Origin: UBA5109 sp963975155
GTDB lineage: Bacteria > Pseudomonadota > Gammaproteobacteria > Pseudomonadales > Pseudohongiellaceae
Direction of reading: 5' to 3'
DNA: 64,000 bases
Assembly (NCBI GenBank): GCA_963975155.1
Contig: CAXBFG010000005.1
Coordinates: forward strand, 1 to 64,000
Shown: piece by piece, positions 9,553 to 18,090 of the stretch
Numbering within the stretch: position 1 is the stretch's first letter
Layout of the letters: the number at the start of each line of letters is the position of its first letter
Position numbers and translations under genes: made by a program
The notes under the pieces: model-generated
What the model was told of the DNA's origin: nothing
The model's input: the letters and a program-made list of their open reading frames with translations, nothing else
Databases searched by the model: none

Positions 9553-11067
9553 ATGAATAAGATCAATATCTTTATAATTTCCGCATTGTTTTTCCCGGGC
9601 TATCTTTTGGCTCAGGCTCCAGTCGCAGCACAATCCGCAGAAATTGAAATCAAGACTTTGGAATGGTCAGAAGGAACACGCTATGTGGGCGGGGTGCTAA
9701 ATGGGCGTATGGAAGGCGAGGGCACAATATATTGGCCGGATGGGACGCGTTTTGAGGGAGTTTTCAAAAATAACTTGCGTGAAGGTCCGGGCACTTTGTT
9801 CTTCTCGGATGGAACTTTTCTGTCAGGCATTTTTAGCAATAATGAAATCGTAACTCAAAGAGTAACTCTTGAAGAACCAACTATAGATCAAACAGAGCAA
9901 CAAGTAGCGAGAGAGGCTGCTGAAAGAGAAGCCGCCGAACGGGCAGAAGCTGAAAGAGTTGCTGCGCTGGAACAGGAGCAAGCTGCACAACGGGCAGCAG
10001 CAGAAACTGCAGAAAGAGAACGTATCGCCATGGAGCAGGCAGCCGAACAAGCGGCAAATGAACAGGCAGCGATAGAACAAGCTGAAAGAGAAGCCGCCGA
10101 AAGGGCAGAAGCTGAAAGAGTTGCTGCGCTGGAACAGGAGCAAGCTGCACAACGGGCAGCAGCAGAAGCTGCAGAAAGAGAACGTATCGCCATGGAGCAG
10201 GCAGCCGAACAAGCGGCAATTGAACAGGCAGCGATAGAACAAGCTGAAAGAGAAGCAGCCGAACGGGCAGAAGCGGAAAGAGTTGCTGCGCTGGAACAGG
10301 AGCAAGCTGCACAACGGGCAGCAGCAGAAGCTGCAGAAAGAGAACGAATCGCTATGGAGCAGGCAGCCGAACAAGCAGCAATTGAACAAGCTGAAAGAGA
10401 AGCAGCCGAACGGGTAGAAGCGGAAAGGATTGCTGCGCTGGAACAAGAGCAAGCTGCACAACGGGCAGCAGCAGAAGCTGCAGAAAGAGAACGAATCGCA
10501 ATGGAGCAGGCAGCCGAACAAGTGGCAATTGAACAAGCAGCGATAGAACAAGCAGCAATAGAGCAAGCTGAAAGAGAAGCCGCCGAACGGGCAGAAGCGG
10601 AGAGAATTGCTGCGCTGGAACAGGAGCAAGCTGCACAGCGGGCAGCAGCAGAAGCCGCGCAAAGAGAACGTATCGCTATGGAGCAGGAAGAAAGCACCAA
10701 TGCTTCCGGATTGGTTTACAGCGATGAACTTGAAAATGAAGTTGTTGCTGTTATAGATGCCTGGGCACGTGCCTGGTCAGCCCAAAACGAAATGCTGTAT
10801 TTAAGTTTCTATGCCGATGACTTCGAGTTACCGGAAGGAATGAACCGCGCGTCATGGGAAAGAGAAAGAAAAAACCGTATCAATACTCCTGATTACATTC
10901 AGGTCGATGTGGGTTTTGCGCAATTTGAACTGGTGGATAACAACTCTATAGAGGTTTATCTGCGTCAGGGTTACAGTTCGGATTCTTATAATGACTTTAC
11001 CAATAAAATGGTAAAACTGAGAAAATCAGGTGGTCTCTGGAAAATCGTCCAGGAAGTTGCACTATAG
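9553..11067 (+). CDS. Exported MORN-repeat / coiled-coil protein with Cds6-like C-terminal domain
   Basis: 504 residues with a signal peptide (hydrophobic stretch about 4-20, ending LLAQA). Residues about 36-100 hold MORN repeats (GTRYVGGVLNGRMEGEGTIYWPDG, then RFEGVFKNNLREGPGTLFF). Residues about 115-378 are an Ala/Glu/Arg/Gln-rich coiled coil encoded by tandem DNA repeats. Residues about 385-504 form an NTF2-like domain resembling the Cds6 C-terminal domain (IDAWARAWSAQNEMLYLSFY, SWERERKNRI, GGLWKIVQE). Cds6-type domains occur in proteins near type I secretion systems, and this gene follows the M50/HlyD gene by 53 bp. It may be an envelope-spanning scaffold of that system; that is inferred. 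Confidence 0.8.
   Translation: MNKINIFIISALFFPGYLLAQAPVAAQSAEIEIKTLEWSEGTRYVGGVLNGRMEGEGTIYWPDGTRFEGVFKNNLREGPGTLFFSDGTFLSGIFSNNEIVTQRVTLEEPTIDQTEQQVAREAAEREAAERAEAERVAALEQEQAAQRAAAETAERERIAMEQAAEQAANEQAAIEQAEREAAERAEAERVAALEQEQAAQRAAAEAAERERIAMEQAAEQAAIEQAAIEQAEREAAERAEAERVAALEQEQAAQRAAAEAAERERIAMEQAAEQAAIEQAEREAAERVEAERIAALEQEQAAQRAAAEAAERERIAMEQAAEQVAIEQAAIEQAAIEQAEREAAERAEAERIAALEQEQAAQRAAAEAAQRERIAMEQEESTNASGLVYSDELENEVVAVIDAWARAWSAQNEMLYLSFYADDFELPEGMNRASWERERKNRINTPDYIQVDVGFAQFELVDNNSIEVYLRQGYSSDSYNDFTNKMVKLRKSGGLWKIVQEVAL
9900..10690 (+). repeat. Nested tandem repeats in the coiled-coil region
   Basis: The motif gaacaagctgaaagagaagc recurs near 10075, 10237, 10384 and 10561 (last copy gagcaagctg). 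The steps are 162, 147 and 177 bp. The differences are multiples of 15 bp and correspond to zero, one or two extra AAIEQ pentapeptide units in a 49-residue core repeat. All steps are multiples of three, so the frame is kept. Confidence 0.85.
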
Positions 11068-11271
11068 TCAGCCTGCTTTATAAGCTAAGCCTTCAGTTGC
11101 TGATTTACGCCAGGATTACACTCTTCAAACTTTAATCCATTCTCGCAAATATCTCTTGCAAGGTACTGATTTCAATTCGATATCTTATATGAAAAATGTG
11201 AAGCTGTACTAACACCGGGTTATTTTTCATGGTAGTATTCCGCAAAGTCCTGACGTGGAAGAGGCCTTCAA

Positions 11272-13086
11272 ATGTATCGGTATCTGTTTAGATTAACCTG
11301 CTTGCAAGTCAAGCAGCTGTTATCCGCTCCTCGACAAAGCGCTCAAAGCGCAAAATACCTGGGCATTCTGCTGTTTAGCTGCTTTTTGGCAGCCTGTGGT
11401 GGTGGCGGTGGTGAACCTACTCAGGATTTCACTGTATTTGGAGCCGGTGGATTAACCGGCACTGGTACAGGTACCGGTGGTGGAACTGGAACAACTGCCC
11501 CTGTGGTATACAGAATTGGGAACGGAGTAGGCGCTGCTTTTGTTGAAGGAGTTGTAGCTGCCGGTGAAACGAGTCTGGAGGCGGGTGAATCAACTACGCT
11601 TACAGTGAATATTGTTGATGCTCTTGGTAATGCAGCATCTGAAGGCGCCGTTATCGCGTTCAGTTCCCCTTGTTCATCCAGTGGTCTTGCATCTTTCAGT
11701 ACTACACCAGTCAGTACAATAACCGGACAAGCTCAGACTACCTATACGGCTTTTGGTTGCTCCGGGAATGATGTTGTTACGGCCACATTGCAGGAAAGTG
11801 GTGCTACGGCATCCGTTACTCTGACTATAGCTCCCAACCAGGTGATATCGGTTAACTTTGATTCTGCATCAAAATTTCTGGTGAAAATCGGTGGTCAGGA
11901 TACAGCAGAGTTAACATTCTTTGTCAGTGGTGCCGGTGGAGTTCCGGTCATCGCTGAAGATGTCACGTTTACTATTGCTTCGGCGCCTGCGGGAGTTACG
12001 ATTTTGACCGGCAGAGACACCGACACAACTGATAGTAACGGCAAGGTAACCACGGTTATAAAAGGCGGCACCTTCCAGGGCACGGTCAGCATCATTGCAA
12101 CTCATGATGGCACCGGTATACAAGGCACCTCCGACGATATTATCGTTTCGACAGGGGTTCCTGATTCAGCATTTTTCTCTCTCAGTTCAAGCGTTATTAA
12201 TCCACCGAATGCCTTTAATACAGATGCTATAGAAGTATCTTTTTCTATCATAGCCAGTGACCAGTTTGGTAATAATCCCGTCGACGGAACGCGTGTCAGT
12301 TTTGTCTCTCCGGAAGCCGGCAATATCACTAATTCCTGTGAACTCAGTGATGGTGTCTGTTCGGTGGTATGGCGAAGTTCCGCGACCCGGCCTGCGGATA
12401 TGCGGGTGGGTGTTATAGCTTATACAGACGGAGCTGAAGCTTTTACCGATGCGAATGGTAATGCTGTTTATGATGCTGGCGATCCGGTCCCGCCAGATTT
12501 ACCTGAACCCTATGTGGATGAAAATGAAAATGGCGCTTATGACGTTGGTGAATACTTTGTTGATTTTGATATTGATGGCATCAGAGATACAGGTAACGGA
12601 GCATGGGATGGGCCCTGTCTGAGTGCTGTTGACGCCTCGGCACTTTGTACTGGATTAAGCTCTACTGTTATCGCGCAGACCAGCAGAATAATCATGTCAA
12701 GCAACACGCCACGCTTGTTTAGTACCGGCACATTTGGAGCTGCTGGTACCACTATCACAGTTCCTAATGGCACGGATGTAAGCAGAAGTGGTATTTTTAT
12801 TGCGGATAGCAATGCAGTCGCTGATGCCCTGGGTGGAAACCCGATGCCAGCTGGCACTACTATCGCTTTGAGCATTGTAGGCAGCGGGGTGACTCTGGTT
12901 GGCAATACTTCCTTTACGGTTCCTTCATCCTCAGCACCGACGGGGGGTTATGGCGTTATTTTTCGTGCCGCGGATGTAGATACTGCAGGGGGTGATCCCT
13001 TACCCCCGGATTCAACATTCTTCGTCACTGTAACCGCTCCAAATGGAGTTGTTACCCAGTTTTCCTGGAATGTAACGGTAACCTAA
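11272..13086 (+). CDS. Ig-like (invasin/Big_1-type) repeat lipoprotein
   Basis: 604 residues, start ATG with an upstream GGAAGAGG. A lipobox LAAC places the acylated Cys at residue 42 after an unusually long positively charged n-region; a Gly-rich linker follows (CGGGGG, then GTGTGTGGGTGTT). The body carries bacterial Ig-like domains of invasin type (VNIVDALGNAASEGAVIAFSS, TDSNGKVTTVIKGGTFQGTV, ASDQFGNNPVDGTRVSFVSP). Around residues 385-445 there are Asp-rich loops of EF-hand/dockerin style (DANGNAVYDAGD, DENENGAYDVGE, DIDGIRDTGN), suggesting calcium binding. Cysteine pairs suggest disulfides. It is predicted to be a surface or periplasmic anchored lipoprotein. The link with the upstream export genes is only positional. 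Confidence 0.8.
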   Translation: MYRYLFRLTCLQVKQLLSAPRQSAQSAKYLGILLFSCFLAACGGGGGEPTQDFTVFGAGGLTGTGTGTGGGTGTTAPVVYRIGNGVGAAFVEGVVAAGETSLEAGESTTLTVNIVDALGNAASEGAVIAFSSPCSSSGLASFSTTPVSTITGQAQTTYTAFGCSGNDVVTATLQESGATASVTLTIAPNQVISVNFDSASKFLVKIGGQDTAELTFFVSGAGGVPVIAEDVTFTIASAPAGVTILTGRDTDTTDSNGKVTTVIKGGTFQGTVSIIATHDGTGIQGTSDDIIVSTGVPDSAFFSLSSSVINPPNAFNTDAIEVSFSIIASDQFGNNPVDGTRVSFVSPEAGNITNSCELSDGVCSVVWRSSATRPADMRVGVIAYTDGAEAFTDANGNAVYDAGDPVPPDLPEPYVDENENGAYDVGEYFVDFDIDGIRDTGNGAWDGPCLSAVDASALCTGLSSTVIAQTSRIIMSSNTPRLFSTGTFGAAGTTITVPNGTDVSRSGIFIADSNAVADALGGNPMPAGTTIALSIVGSGVTLVGNTSFTVPSSSAPTGGYGVIFRAADVDTAGGDPLPPDSTFFVTVTAPNGVVTQFSWNVTVT

Positions 13087-13098
13087 ATAAACAAACGT

Positions 13099-15030
13099 TT
13101 ATGTTCGGTTCTTTATCAGATCTTCCACCACGGACGGATCGGCAAGGGTCGTGGTGTCACCCAGGTTGTCCAGTTCATTCGAAGCAATTTTACGTAAGAT
13201 GCGACGCATGATCTTGCCGGAACGTGTTTTCGGCAGGCCTGGCGCCCACTGAATCACATCCGGTTTAGCAATAGGCCCGATTTCCTTGGTAACAAAGCTG
13301 ATCAACTCTTTGTGTAAGGCTTCGCTGTCATCTACATCATTCATTAAGGTGACGTAGGCGTAAATGCCCTGGCCCTTAATATCATGCGGGAAACCAACAA
13401 CTGCAGCTTCTGCTACTGCAGGATGCAACACCAGAGCACTTTCTATTTCAGCAGTACCGAGTCGATGTCCGGATACATTCAGAACATCATCAACTCTGCC
13501 GGTGATCCAGTAATAGCCATCTTCATCACGACGTGCACCGTCACCGGTAAAATAATAGCCAGGATAAGTCTTGTAATAAGTATCGATGCAGCGCTGATGA
13601 TCACCATAAACAGTCCTGATTTGTCCCGGCCAGCTTTGTGTAATGACAAGGTTGCCCGAAACAGCCCCCTCCAGAATGTTGCCCTCGGGATCGACAAGCG
13701 CTGGCTGAACCCCAAAGAAGGGTAAGGTAGCAGAGCCTGGTTTAAGCTCTGTAACGCCAGGCAGAGGGGTAATCATGTGCCCACCTGTCTCGGTTTGCCA
13801 CCAGGTATCCATAATCGGACATTGTTCCTTACCGACGTGCTTGTAATACCACTCCCAGGCTTCCGGGTTAATGGGTTCACCGACAGTACCGAGAATACGT
13901 AACGAGCTACGTGAAGTGCTTTCCAGCGGTTTATTTCCCTTTGCCATCAATGCGCGCAGGGCCGTCGGGGCAGTATAAAAGGAATTGACCTGATATTTGT
14001 CGATGATCTGCCATAAACGGCTGGCATCAGGATAGGTTGGAAGACCTTCGAACATCAGGGTGCATGCGCCATTCGCGAGCGGGCCATACACAATATAGGA
14101 ATGCCCGGTTACCCAGCCGATATCGGCAGCACACCAGTAAACATCACCCTCATGATAATCAAACACATAGTAATGGGTTATGGCAGCCTGAAGTAAATAG
14201 CCTGCACTTGTGTGCAATACGCCTTTGGGTTTGCCTGTTGAGCCTGAGGTATAAAGAATAAACAGGGTATCTTCGCTATCCATTACTTCAGGTTCGCATA
14301 TGCTAGACACTCCCTGAATCGCTTCGTGATACCAGATATCACGATCTTCATGCCAGTCAACAGGATTGCCTGTACGCTTGATGACCAGTACCGTATGAAC
14401 ATTCGGGCAGCGTGTCAGCGCTAGGTCAGTATTTGCCTTCAGCGGTATCAGCTTGCCACCTCGAAGACCTTCATCAGCGGTTACCACCAGGCGGCAATCT
14501 GAATCAAGTATACGATCTTTCAGGGATTCCGGGGAAAAGCCTCCGAACACAACTGAGTGGACAGCCCCAATACGAGCGCAGGCCAGCATGGCAAAAGTTG
14601 CTTCCGGGATCATTGGCATGTAGATACAGACCCGATCTCCCTTTTTGACGCCACGTTCTCTCAGTATATTTGCTATTTCACAGACGTGATCATGCAGCTC
14701 CTGATAAGTGATTGTTCTTTCATCTCCAGGTTTGTCTCCTTCCCAGATGATGGCAGTTTGTGTGGCACGCGCAGGCAGATGACGGTCTATACAGTTAACA
14801 GTGACATTGAGTTTGCCGTCAGCGAACCACTCTACCTTGCCCTGGGTCATATCACCCTGATAAACCTTGCTGAATGGTTTAATCCAGTCTATAAATTTAT
14901 TGGCTTGAACAGCCCAGAATGATTCAGGTGAGTCGACAGACTCCTGATAGAGGCGGTTATATTCTTCCAGGCTGAGATGAGAACGGGATTTTGCTTTTTC
15001 GGAGACCGGATATCTGTGCAGCTCTGACAC
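13099..15030 (-). CDS. acs: Acetyl-CoA synthetase
   Basis: 643 residues, full length for the family (about 650). It activates acetate to acetyl-CoA through acetyl-AMP in the cytoplasm. The AMP-binding signature YTSGSTGKPKGVLHT lies near residue 260-275, MDTWWQTETGGHM near 410, and YYWITGRVDDVLNVSGHRLGTAEIE near 515. The C-terminal TRSGKIMRRILRK holds the lysine whose acetylation controls this family. In Pseudomonas acs-type genes can be controlled through carbon-catabolite circuits, so its place near the CbrB/CrcZ-like locus is of interest. It is convergent with the Ig-like lipoprotein gene with only 12 bp between. Confidence 0.97.
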   Translation of the reverse strand: MSELHRYPVSEKAKSRSHLSLEEYNRLYQESVDSPESFWAVQANKFIDWIKPFSKVYQGDMTQGKVEWFADGKLNVTVNCIDRHLPARATQTAIIWEGDKPGDERTITYQELHDHVCEIANILRERGVKKGDRVCIYMPMIPEATFAMLACARIGAVHSVVFGGFSPESLKDRILDSDCRLVVTADEGLRGGKLIPLKANTDLALTRCPNVHTVLVIKRTGNPVDWHEDRDIWYHEAIQGVSSICEPEVMDSEDTLFILYTSGSTGKPKGVLHTSAGYLLQAAITHYYVFDYHEGDVYWCAADIGWVTGHSYIVYGPLANGACTLMFEGLPTYPDASRLWQIIDKYQVNSFYTAPTALRALMAKGNKPLESTSRSSLRILGTVGEPINPEAWEWYYKHVGKEQCPIMDTWWQTETGGHMITPLPGVTELKPGSATLPFFGVQPALVDPEGNILEGAVSGNLVITQSWPGQIRTVYGDHQRCIDTYYKTYPGYYFTGDGARRDEDGYYWITGRVDDVLNVSGHRLGTAEIESALVLHPAVAEAAVVGFPHDIKGQGIYAYVTLMNDVDDSEALHKELISFVTKEIGPIAKPDVIQWAPGLPKTRSGKIMRRILRKIASNELDNLGDTTTLADPSVVEDLIKNRT

Positions 15031-15068
15031 TACTCACCTCATATCGTGGGCTCAGTGCTGATGGTTTA

Positions 15069-15449
15069 TTAAGCAGCCTGAACCGGGATTGTATTACTCG
15101 AACGGGTAATATTATTAGTTTCGTCCAGATATACCAAGCGAGGTTTGAAGTTTATCAATTCCTGCTCACTGTAATCAGAATAAGCACAAATTATGACACG
15201 ATCACCCACTGAAGCTTTATGAGCAGCAGCGCCGTTGACAGAAATGATTTTAGATCCGGCTTCGGCTCGGATAGCATAGGTGGTAAAGCGCTCTCCATTG
15301 CTGACGTTATAAATCTGAATCTGTTCATATTCACGAATGCCGGAAAAATCCAGTAAAATACTGTCTATCGCACAGGAACCCTCATAATCAAGCTCAGAGT
15401 GAGTGACGCAGGCGCGGTGCAATTTAGCCTTCAGCATTGTGGTATTCAA
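15069..15449 (-). CDS. panD: Aspartate 1-decarboxylase proenzyme
   Basis: 126 residues, full length. It makes beta-alanine from aspartate for pantothenate. The self-cleavage site is visible as YEGSCAID (cleavage between Gly24 and Ser25, which becomes the pyruvoyl group). ISVNGAAAHKASVGDRVII and the C-terminal IPVQAA also match PanD. The start MNTTMLKAKLHR aligns with the known N-terminus. It is separated from panC by about 200 bp, so it may have its own promoter. Confidence 0.97.
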   Translation of the reverse strand: MNTTMLKAKLHRACVTHSELDYEGSCAIDSILLDFSGIREYEQIQIYNVSNGERFTTYAIRAEAGSKIISVNGAAAHKASVGDRVIICAYSDYSEQELINFKPRLVYLDETNNITRSSNTIPVQAA

Positions 15450-15651
15450 GTCTAGCTCCCAAAACTACTTCATTCCCCAAACGGGGCTGTAATTATCCCT
15501 GAAACACGATAAACGCGCAAATACACTATTAGGTACCTAAGAATATAGGTGAGGGGATATCGACTTTGAATTTCGACCGGGATTTCGAAGACAGGCCGCT
15601 CAACTCGAACCGGCAAGCGGTTCAAGCAGCTTTAAACAGAAGCCGGATAAT

Positions 15652-16503
15652 TCAAAGCGTTACAGAAATATTGTCAATTAAACGTGTTTCACCCAGGTAG
15701 GCAGCACACAGGATAACCAGTTGCTGGTCATCTTTGGTTGCAGGTAACAGGCTATGAGCATTGCAGATGGTAAAATAATCTGGTCTTAAACCGGCATTGG
15801 ATATTTGTGTACAGGCAGTATTCTCCATTTCACTAAAAGTAGTACTTTTATCACTGGTCAATAATTGAGCAGTTTGTTGTAAGGTCTGATACAGAATACT
15901 GGCCTGTTGTTTTTGTGCCTGGCTGAGATAAGAGTTTCGCGAACTCAGTGCCAAACCCGTATTGTCTCTTTTGGTTTCGATGCCGATAATTTCCACCGGT
16001 ATGAATAAATCCTTAACCATTGTCTTGATGATGTGCAGTTGCTGATAATCTTTTTTTCCAAATAAAACTTTATCCGGATTTACCAGATTGAGGAGTTTGC
16101 AGACGACGCTGCAAACACCATCAAAATGTCCGGGCCGACTCGCGCCGCAATGCTTCTCGGCAATTGCTGCTGCCTTTATAAGGGTGTTGCCGGTCAGGCC
16201 ACGAGGGTACATTTCAGAAACTGAAGGCGCAAATAATACATCACAGGAATGGCTTGCGAGTAATTCTTTGTCAGCTTCGTAGCTGCGGGGATATTTTTCA
16301 AAATCTTCGTTGGGTCCAAACTGTGTAGGGTTGATAAAGAGTGTGGCCAGAACAATATCGCATTCTATAGCCGCCGCATCAATAAGCGCCATGTGTCCTT
16401 CATGCAGGTTGCCCATGGTCGGGACAAGCGCGACGCTGAATCCCGCATTAGCTTGCAATTGCAGATATTTCTTCAGGTCGGCGATGTTTTCTAGAACTTG
16501 CAT
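15652..16503 (-). CDS. panC: Pantothenate synthetase (pantoate--beta-alanine ligase)
   Basis: 283 residues, normal length. It condenses pantoate and beta-alanine using ATP. The nucleotidyl-transferase HIGH-type motif appears as PTMGNLHEGHMALI near residue 27, with FINPTQFGPNEDFEKYPR, KLLNLVNPDKVLFGKKDYQQL and the KMSKS-like LSSRNSYLS later. It follows panB by 36 bp and is probably co-transcribed. Confidence 0.97.
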   Translation of the reverse strand: MQVLENIADLKKYLQLQANAGFSVALVPTMGNLHEGHMALIDAAAIECDIVLATLFINPTQFGPNEDFEKYPRSYEADKELLASHSCDVLFAPSVSEMYPRGLTGNTLIKAAAIAEKHCGASRPGHFDGVCSVVCKLLNLVNPDKVLFGKKDYQQLHIIKTMVKDLFIPVEIIGIETKRDNTGLALSSRNSYLSQAQKQQASILYQTLQQTAQLLTSDKSTTFSEMENTACTQISNAGLRPDYFTICNAHSLLPATKDDQQLVILCAAYLGETRLIDNISVTL

Positions 16504-16539
16504 GTAGGTTTTGATCTTTGTGATGAAGCAAGTGGAAAC

Positions 16540-17334
16540 CTAGGAGTATGAATGCTCCTGGTCAGGAAATTCTCCCAGTTTAACAGCCCTAACATAGGCC
16601 TGAATTGCTGCCGGAATTCCATCGATATTTTTGGTTAAAAAGTTTTTTACGAATTTTGGTGTAACTGGGGAAATACCCAGAACATCATGCATGACCATAA
16701 TCTGACCATCAACATCCTTGCCGGCGCCAATCCCAATCACCGGGATCCTGAGTTTTTTACTGATAGTTTGAGCCAATGCAGCAGGTATGCATTCCAGTAA
16801 TAGCAAATTTGCACCGTTCGCTTCCAGAATCAGGGCTTCTTCAATCAGGGTGTTGGCCTGTTGCGGATCCCGGCCCTGCACTCTGAAGCCACCCAACCGG
16901 TTTACAGATTGAGGGGTTAACCCCATATGTGCACAAACCGGAATTCCCCGTTCAGTCAGGAGTCTGGTGCTTTCAGCTATCCAAGCACCACCTTCAAGTT
17001 TGACCACATGAGCACCGGCCCGCATTAAACGTGCCGCGTTCTCCAGAGTCTGGCTTTCTGACGAGTAAGACATAAAGGGCAGGTCGGCAATCAGTAAGGC
17101 GCCATGATTACCGCGTTTGACACATTGCATGTGATAAATGATATCGTCCATTGTTACCGGTATGGTTGAGTCGTGTCCCTGTAAGACCATGCCAAGGGAA
17201 TCACCTACAAGGATGACTTCAATGCCGGCTTCACAAAATAATTGCGCAAACAGGGCATCATAGGCGGTGATACAAACAAACTTTTCGCCTTTTTGCTTCA
17301 TAAGCTGAAGTGTATGAAGTGTAATATCAGTCAA
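16540..17334 (-). CDS. panB: 3-methyl-2-oxobutanoate hydroxymethyltransferase
   Basis: 264 residues, normal length. It makes ketopantoate from alpha-ketoisovalerate and methylene-THF. Motifs: ITAYDALFAQLFCEAGIEVILVGDS (shown here in part as VGDSLGMVLQGHDSTIPVT, with the Mg-binding Asp), VKLEGG near 115, CAHMGLTPQSVNRLGGFRVQGR and IGIGAGKDVDGQIMVMHDVLG near 215. It starts 8 bp after the deoxynucleoside kinase stop, consistent with one operon. Confidence 0.97.
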   Translation of the reverse strand: MTDITLHTLQLMKQKGEKFVCITAYDALFAQLFCEAGIEVILVGDSLGMVLQGHDSTIPVTMDDIIYHMQCVKRGNHGALLIADLPFMSYSSESQTLENAARLMRAGAHVVKLEGGAWIAESTRLLTERGIPVCAHMGLTPQSVNRLGGFRVQGRDPQQANTLIEEALILEANGANLLLLECIPAALAQTISKKLRIPVIGIGAGKDVDGQIMVMHDVLGISPVTPKFVKNFLTKNIDGIPAAIQAYVRAVKLGEFPDQEHSYS

Positions 17335-17342
17335 AATATTTC

Positions 17343-18026
17343 CTAAATAAGCGCAGGTTTTGGATTGAAGTAATGTCGCGTGCCCTTGCGTGTACTGAGA
17401 ATATGTTCAACGAGTTGAGCATAGTCCTCCTCATTGTTAACAAGATCAATTTCGGCACTGTTTACAACCAGTAGAGTGCTTTCATCATAGTAGTGAAAAA
17501 AATTGGTGTAAGCATCAATTAAATTCAGCAGATAATTTCGTTCAATTAGCCGTTCAGCAGCAATACCGCGGTTTTGGATGCGCTCAAAAAGCACTTCGGC
17601 AGGGGCCTGCAAGTAAATCACAAGATCCGGTTTTGGAGCATCAATCGTTAAATGATCATAAACATTTTCGTAAAGTTTGTATTCATCTGCATCAAGGTTC
17701 TGGCGAGCAAAAATTCGATCTTTTTCCATTAAAAAGTCAGCAACACGAATGGGCTCAAACATATCATCCTGGCGTAGATCCTGGATTTGTTGAGAACGCT
17801 GGAAGAGAAAGAACAATTGAGTTGCGAGAGCATTTTGCTTGGGGTTTTTGTAAAACCGATCCAGAAATGGGTTTTCTTCACTTCTTTCCAATAGGGTATC
17901 GTAATTAAAGCTGGTGGCAAGACGTTTGGCGAGGCTGGTTTTGCCGACCCCTATGGGGCCTTCAATAGCGATATAACGGGGAATGTCAGGACTGGTCACA
18001 GAACTACTTTTTAAGCTGTCAGACAC
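17343..18026 (-). CDS. Deoxynucleoside kinase family protein
   Basis: 227 residues. The P-loop IEGPIGVGKTSLAKRL sits near residue 20-33. The family features ERSEENPFLDRFY, VADFLMEKDRIFARQNLD, PDLVIYLQAPAEVLFERIQNRG and the lid-like IAAERLIERNYL are present. This matches the deoxyadenosine/deoxyguanosine kinase-like family often found between folK and panB in gammaproteobacteria. Here folK is not next to it. Substrate specificity cannot be assigned from sequence alone. Confidence 0.88.
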   Translation of the reverse strand: MSDSLKSSSVTSPDIPRYIAIEGPIGVGKTSLAKRLATSFNYDTLLERSEENPFLDRFYKNPKQNALATQLFFLFQRSQQIQDLRQDDMFEPIRVADFLMEKDRIFARQNLDADEYKLYENVYDHLTIDAPKPDLVIYLQAPAEVLFERIQNRGIAAERLIERNYLLNLIDAYTNFFHYYDESTLLVVNSAEIDLVNNEEDYAQLVEHILSTRKGTRHYFNPKPALI

Positions 18027-18090
18027 ATTAGTACCATATAGTTTAGAGCTTGATGCTGCTGAACTTAAGCAAGCCCATGTTAAATGAGCT

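Noticed and set aside
9823..10700. Long minus-strand ORFs (279, 270, 143 and 94 codons) opposite the coiled-coil repeats
   Set aside because: Repetitive Cys/Ser/Leu-rich translations produced by the plus-strand Ala/Glu repeat; no independent start context or family resemblance.
15450..15651. Gap between panC and panD
   Set aside because: About 200 bp with only a short CCCCAAACGGGG dyad; no RNA gene or riboswitch recognised.
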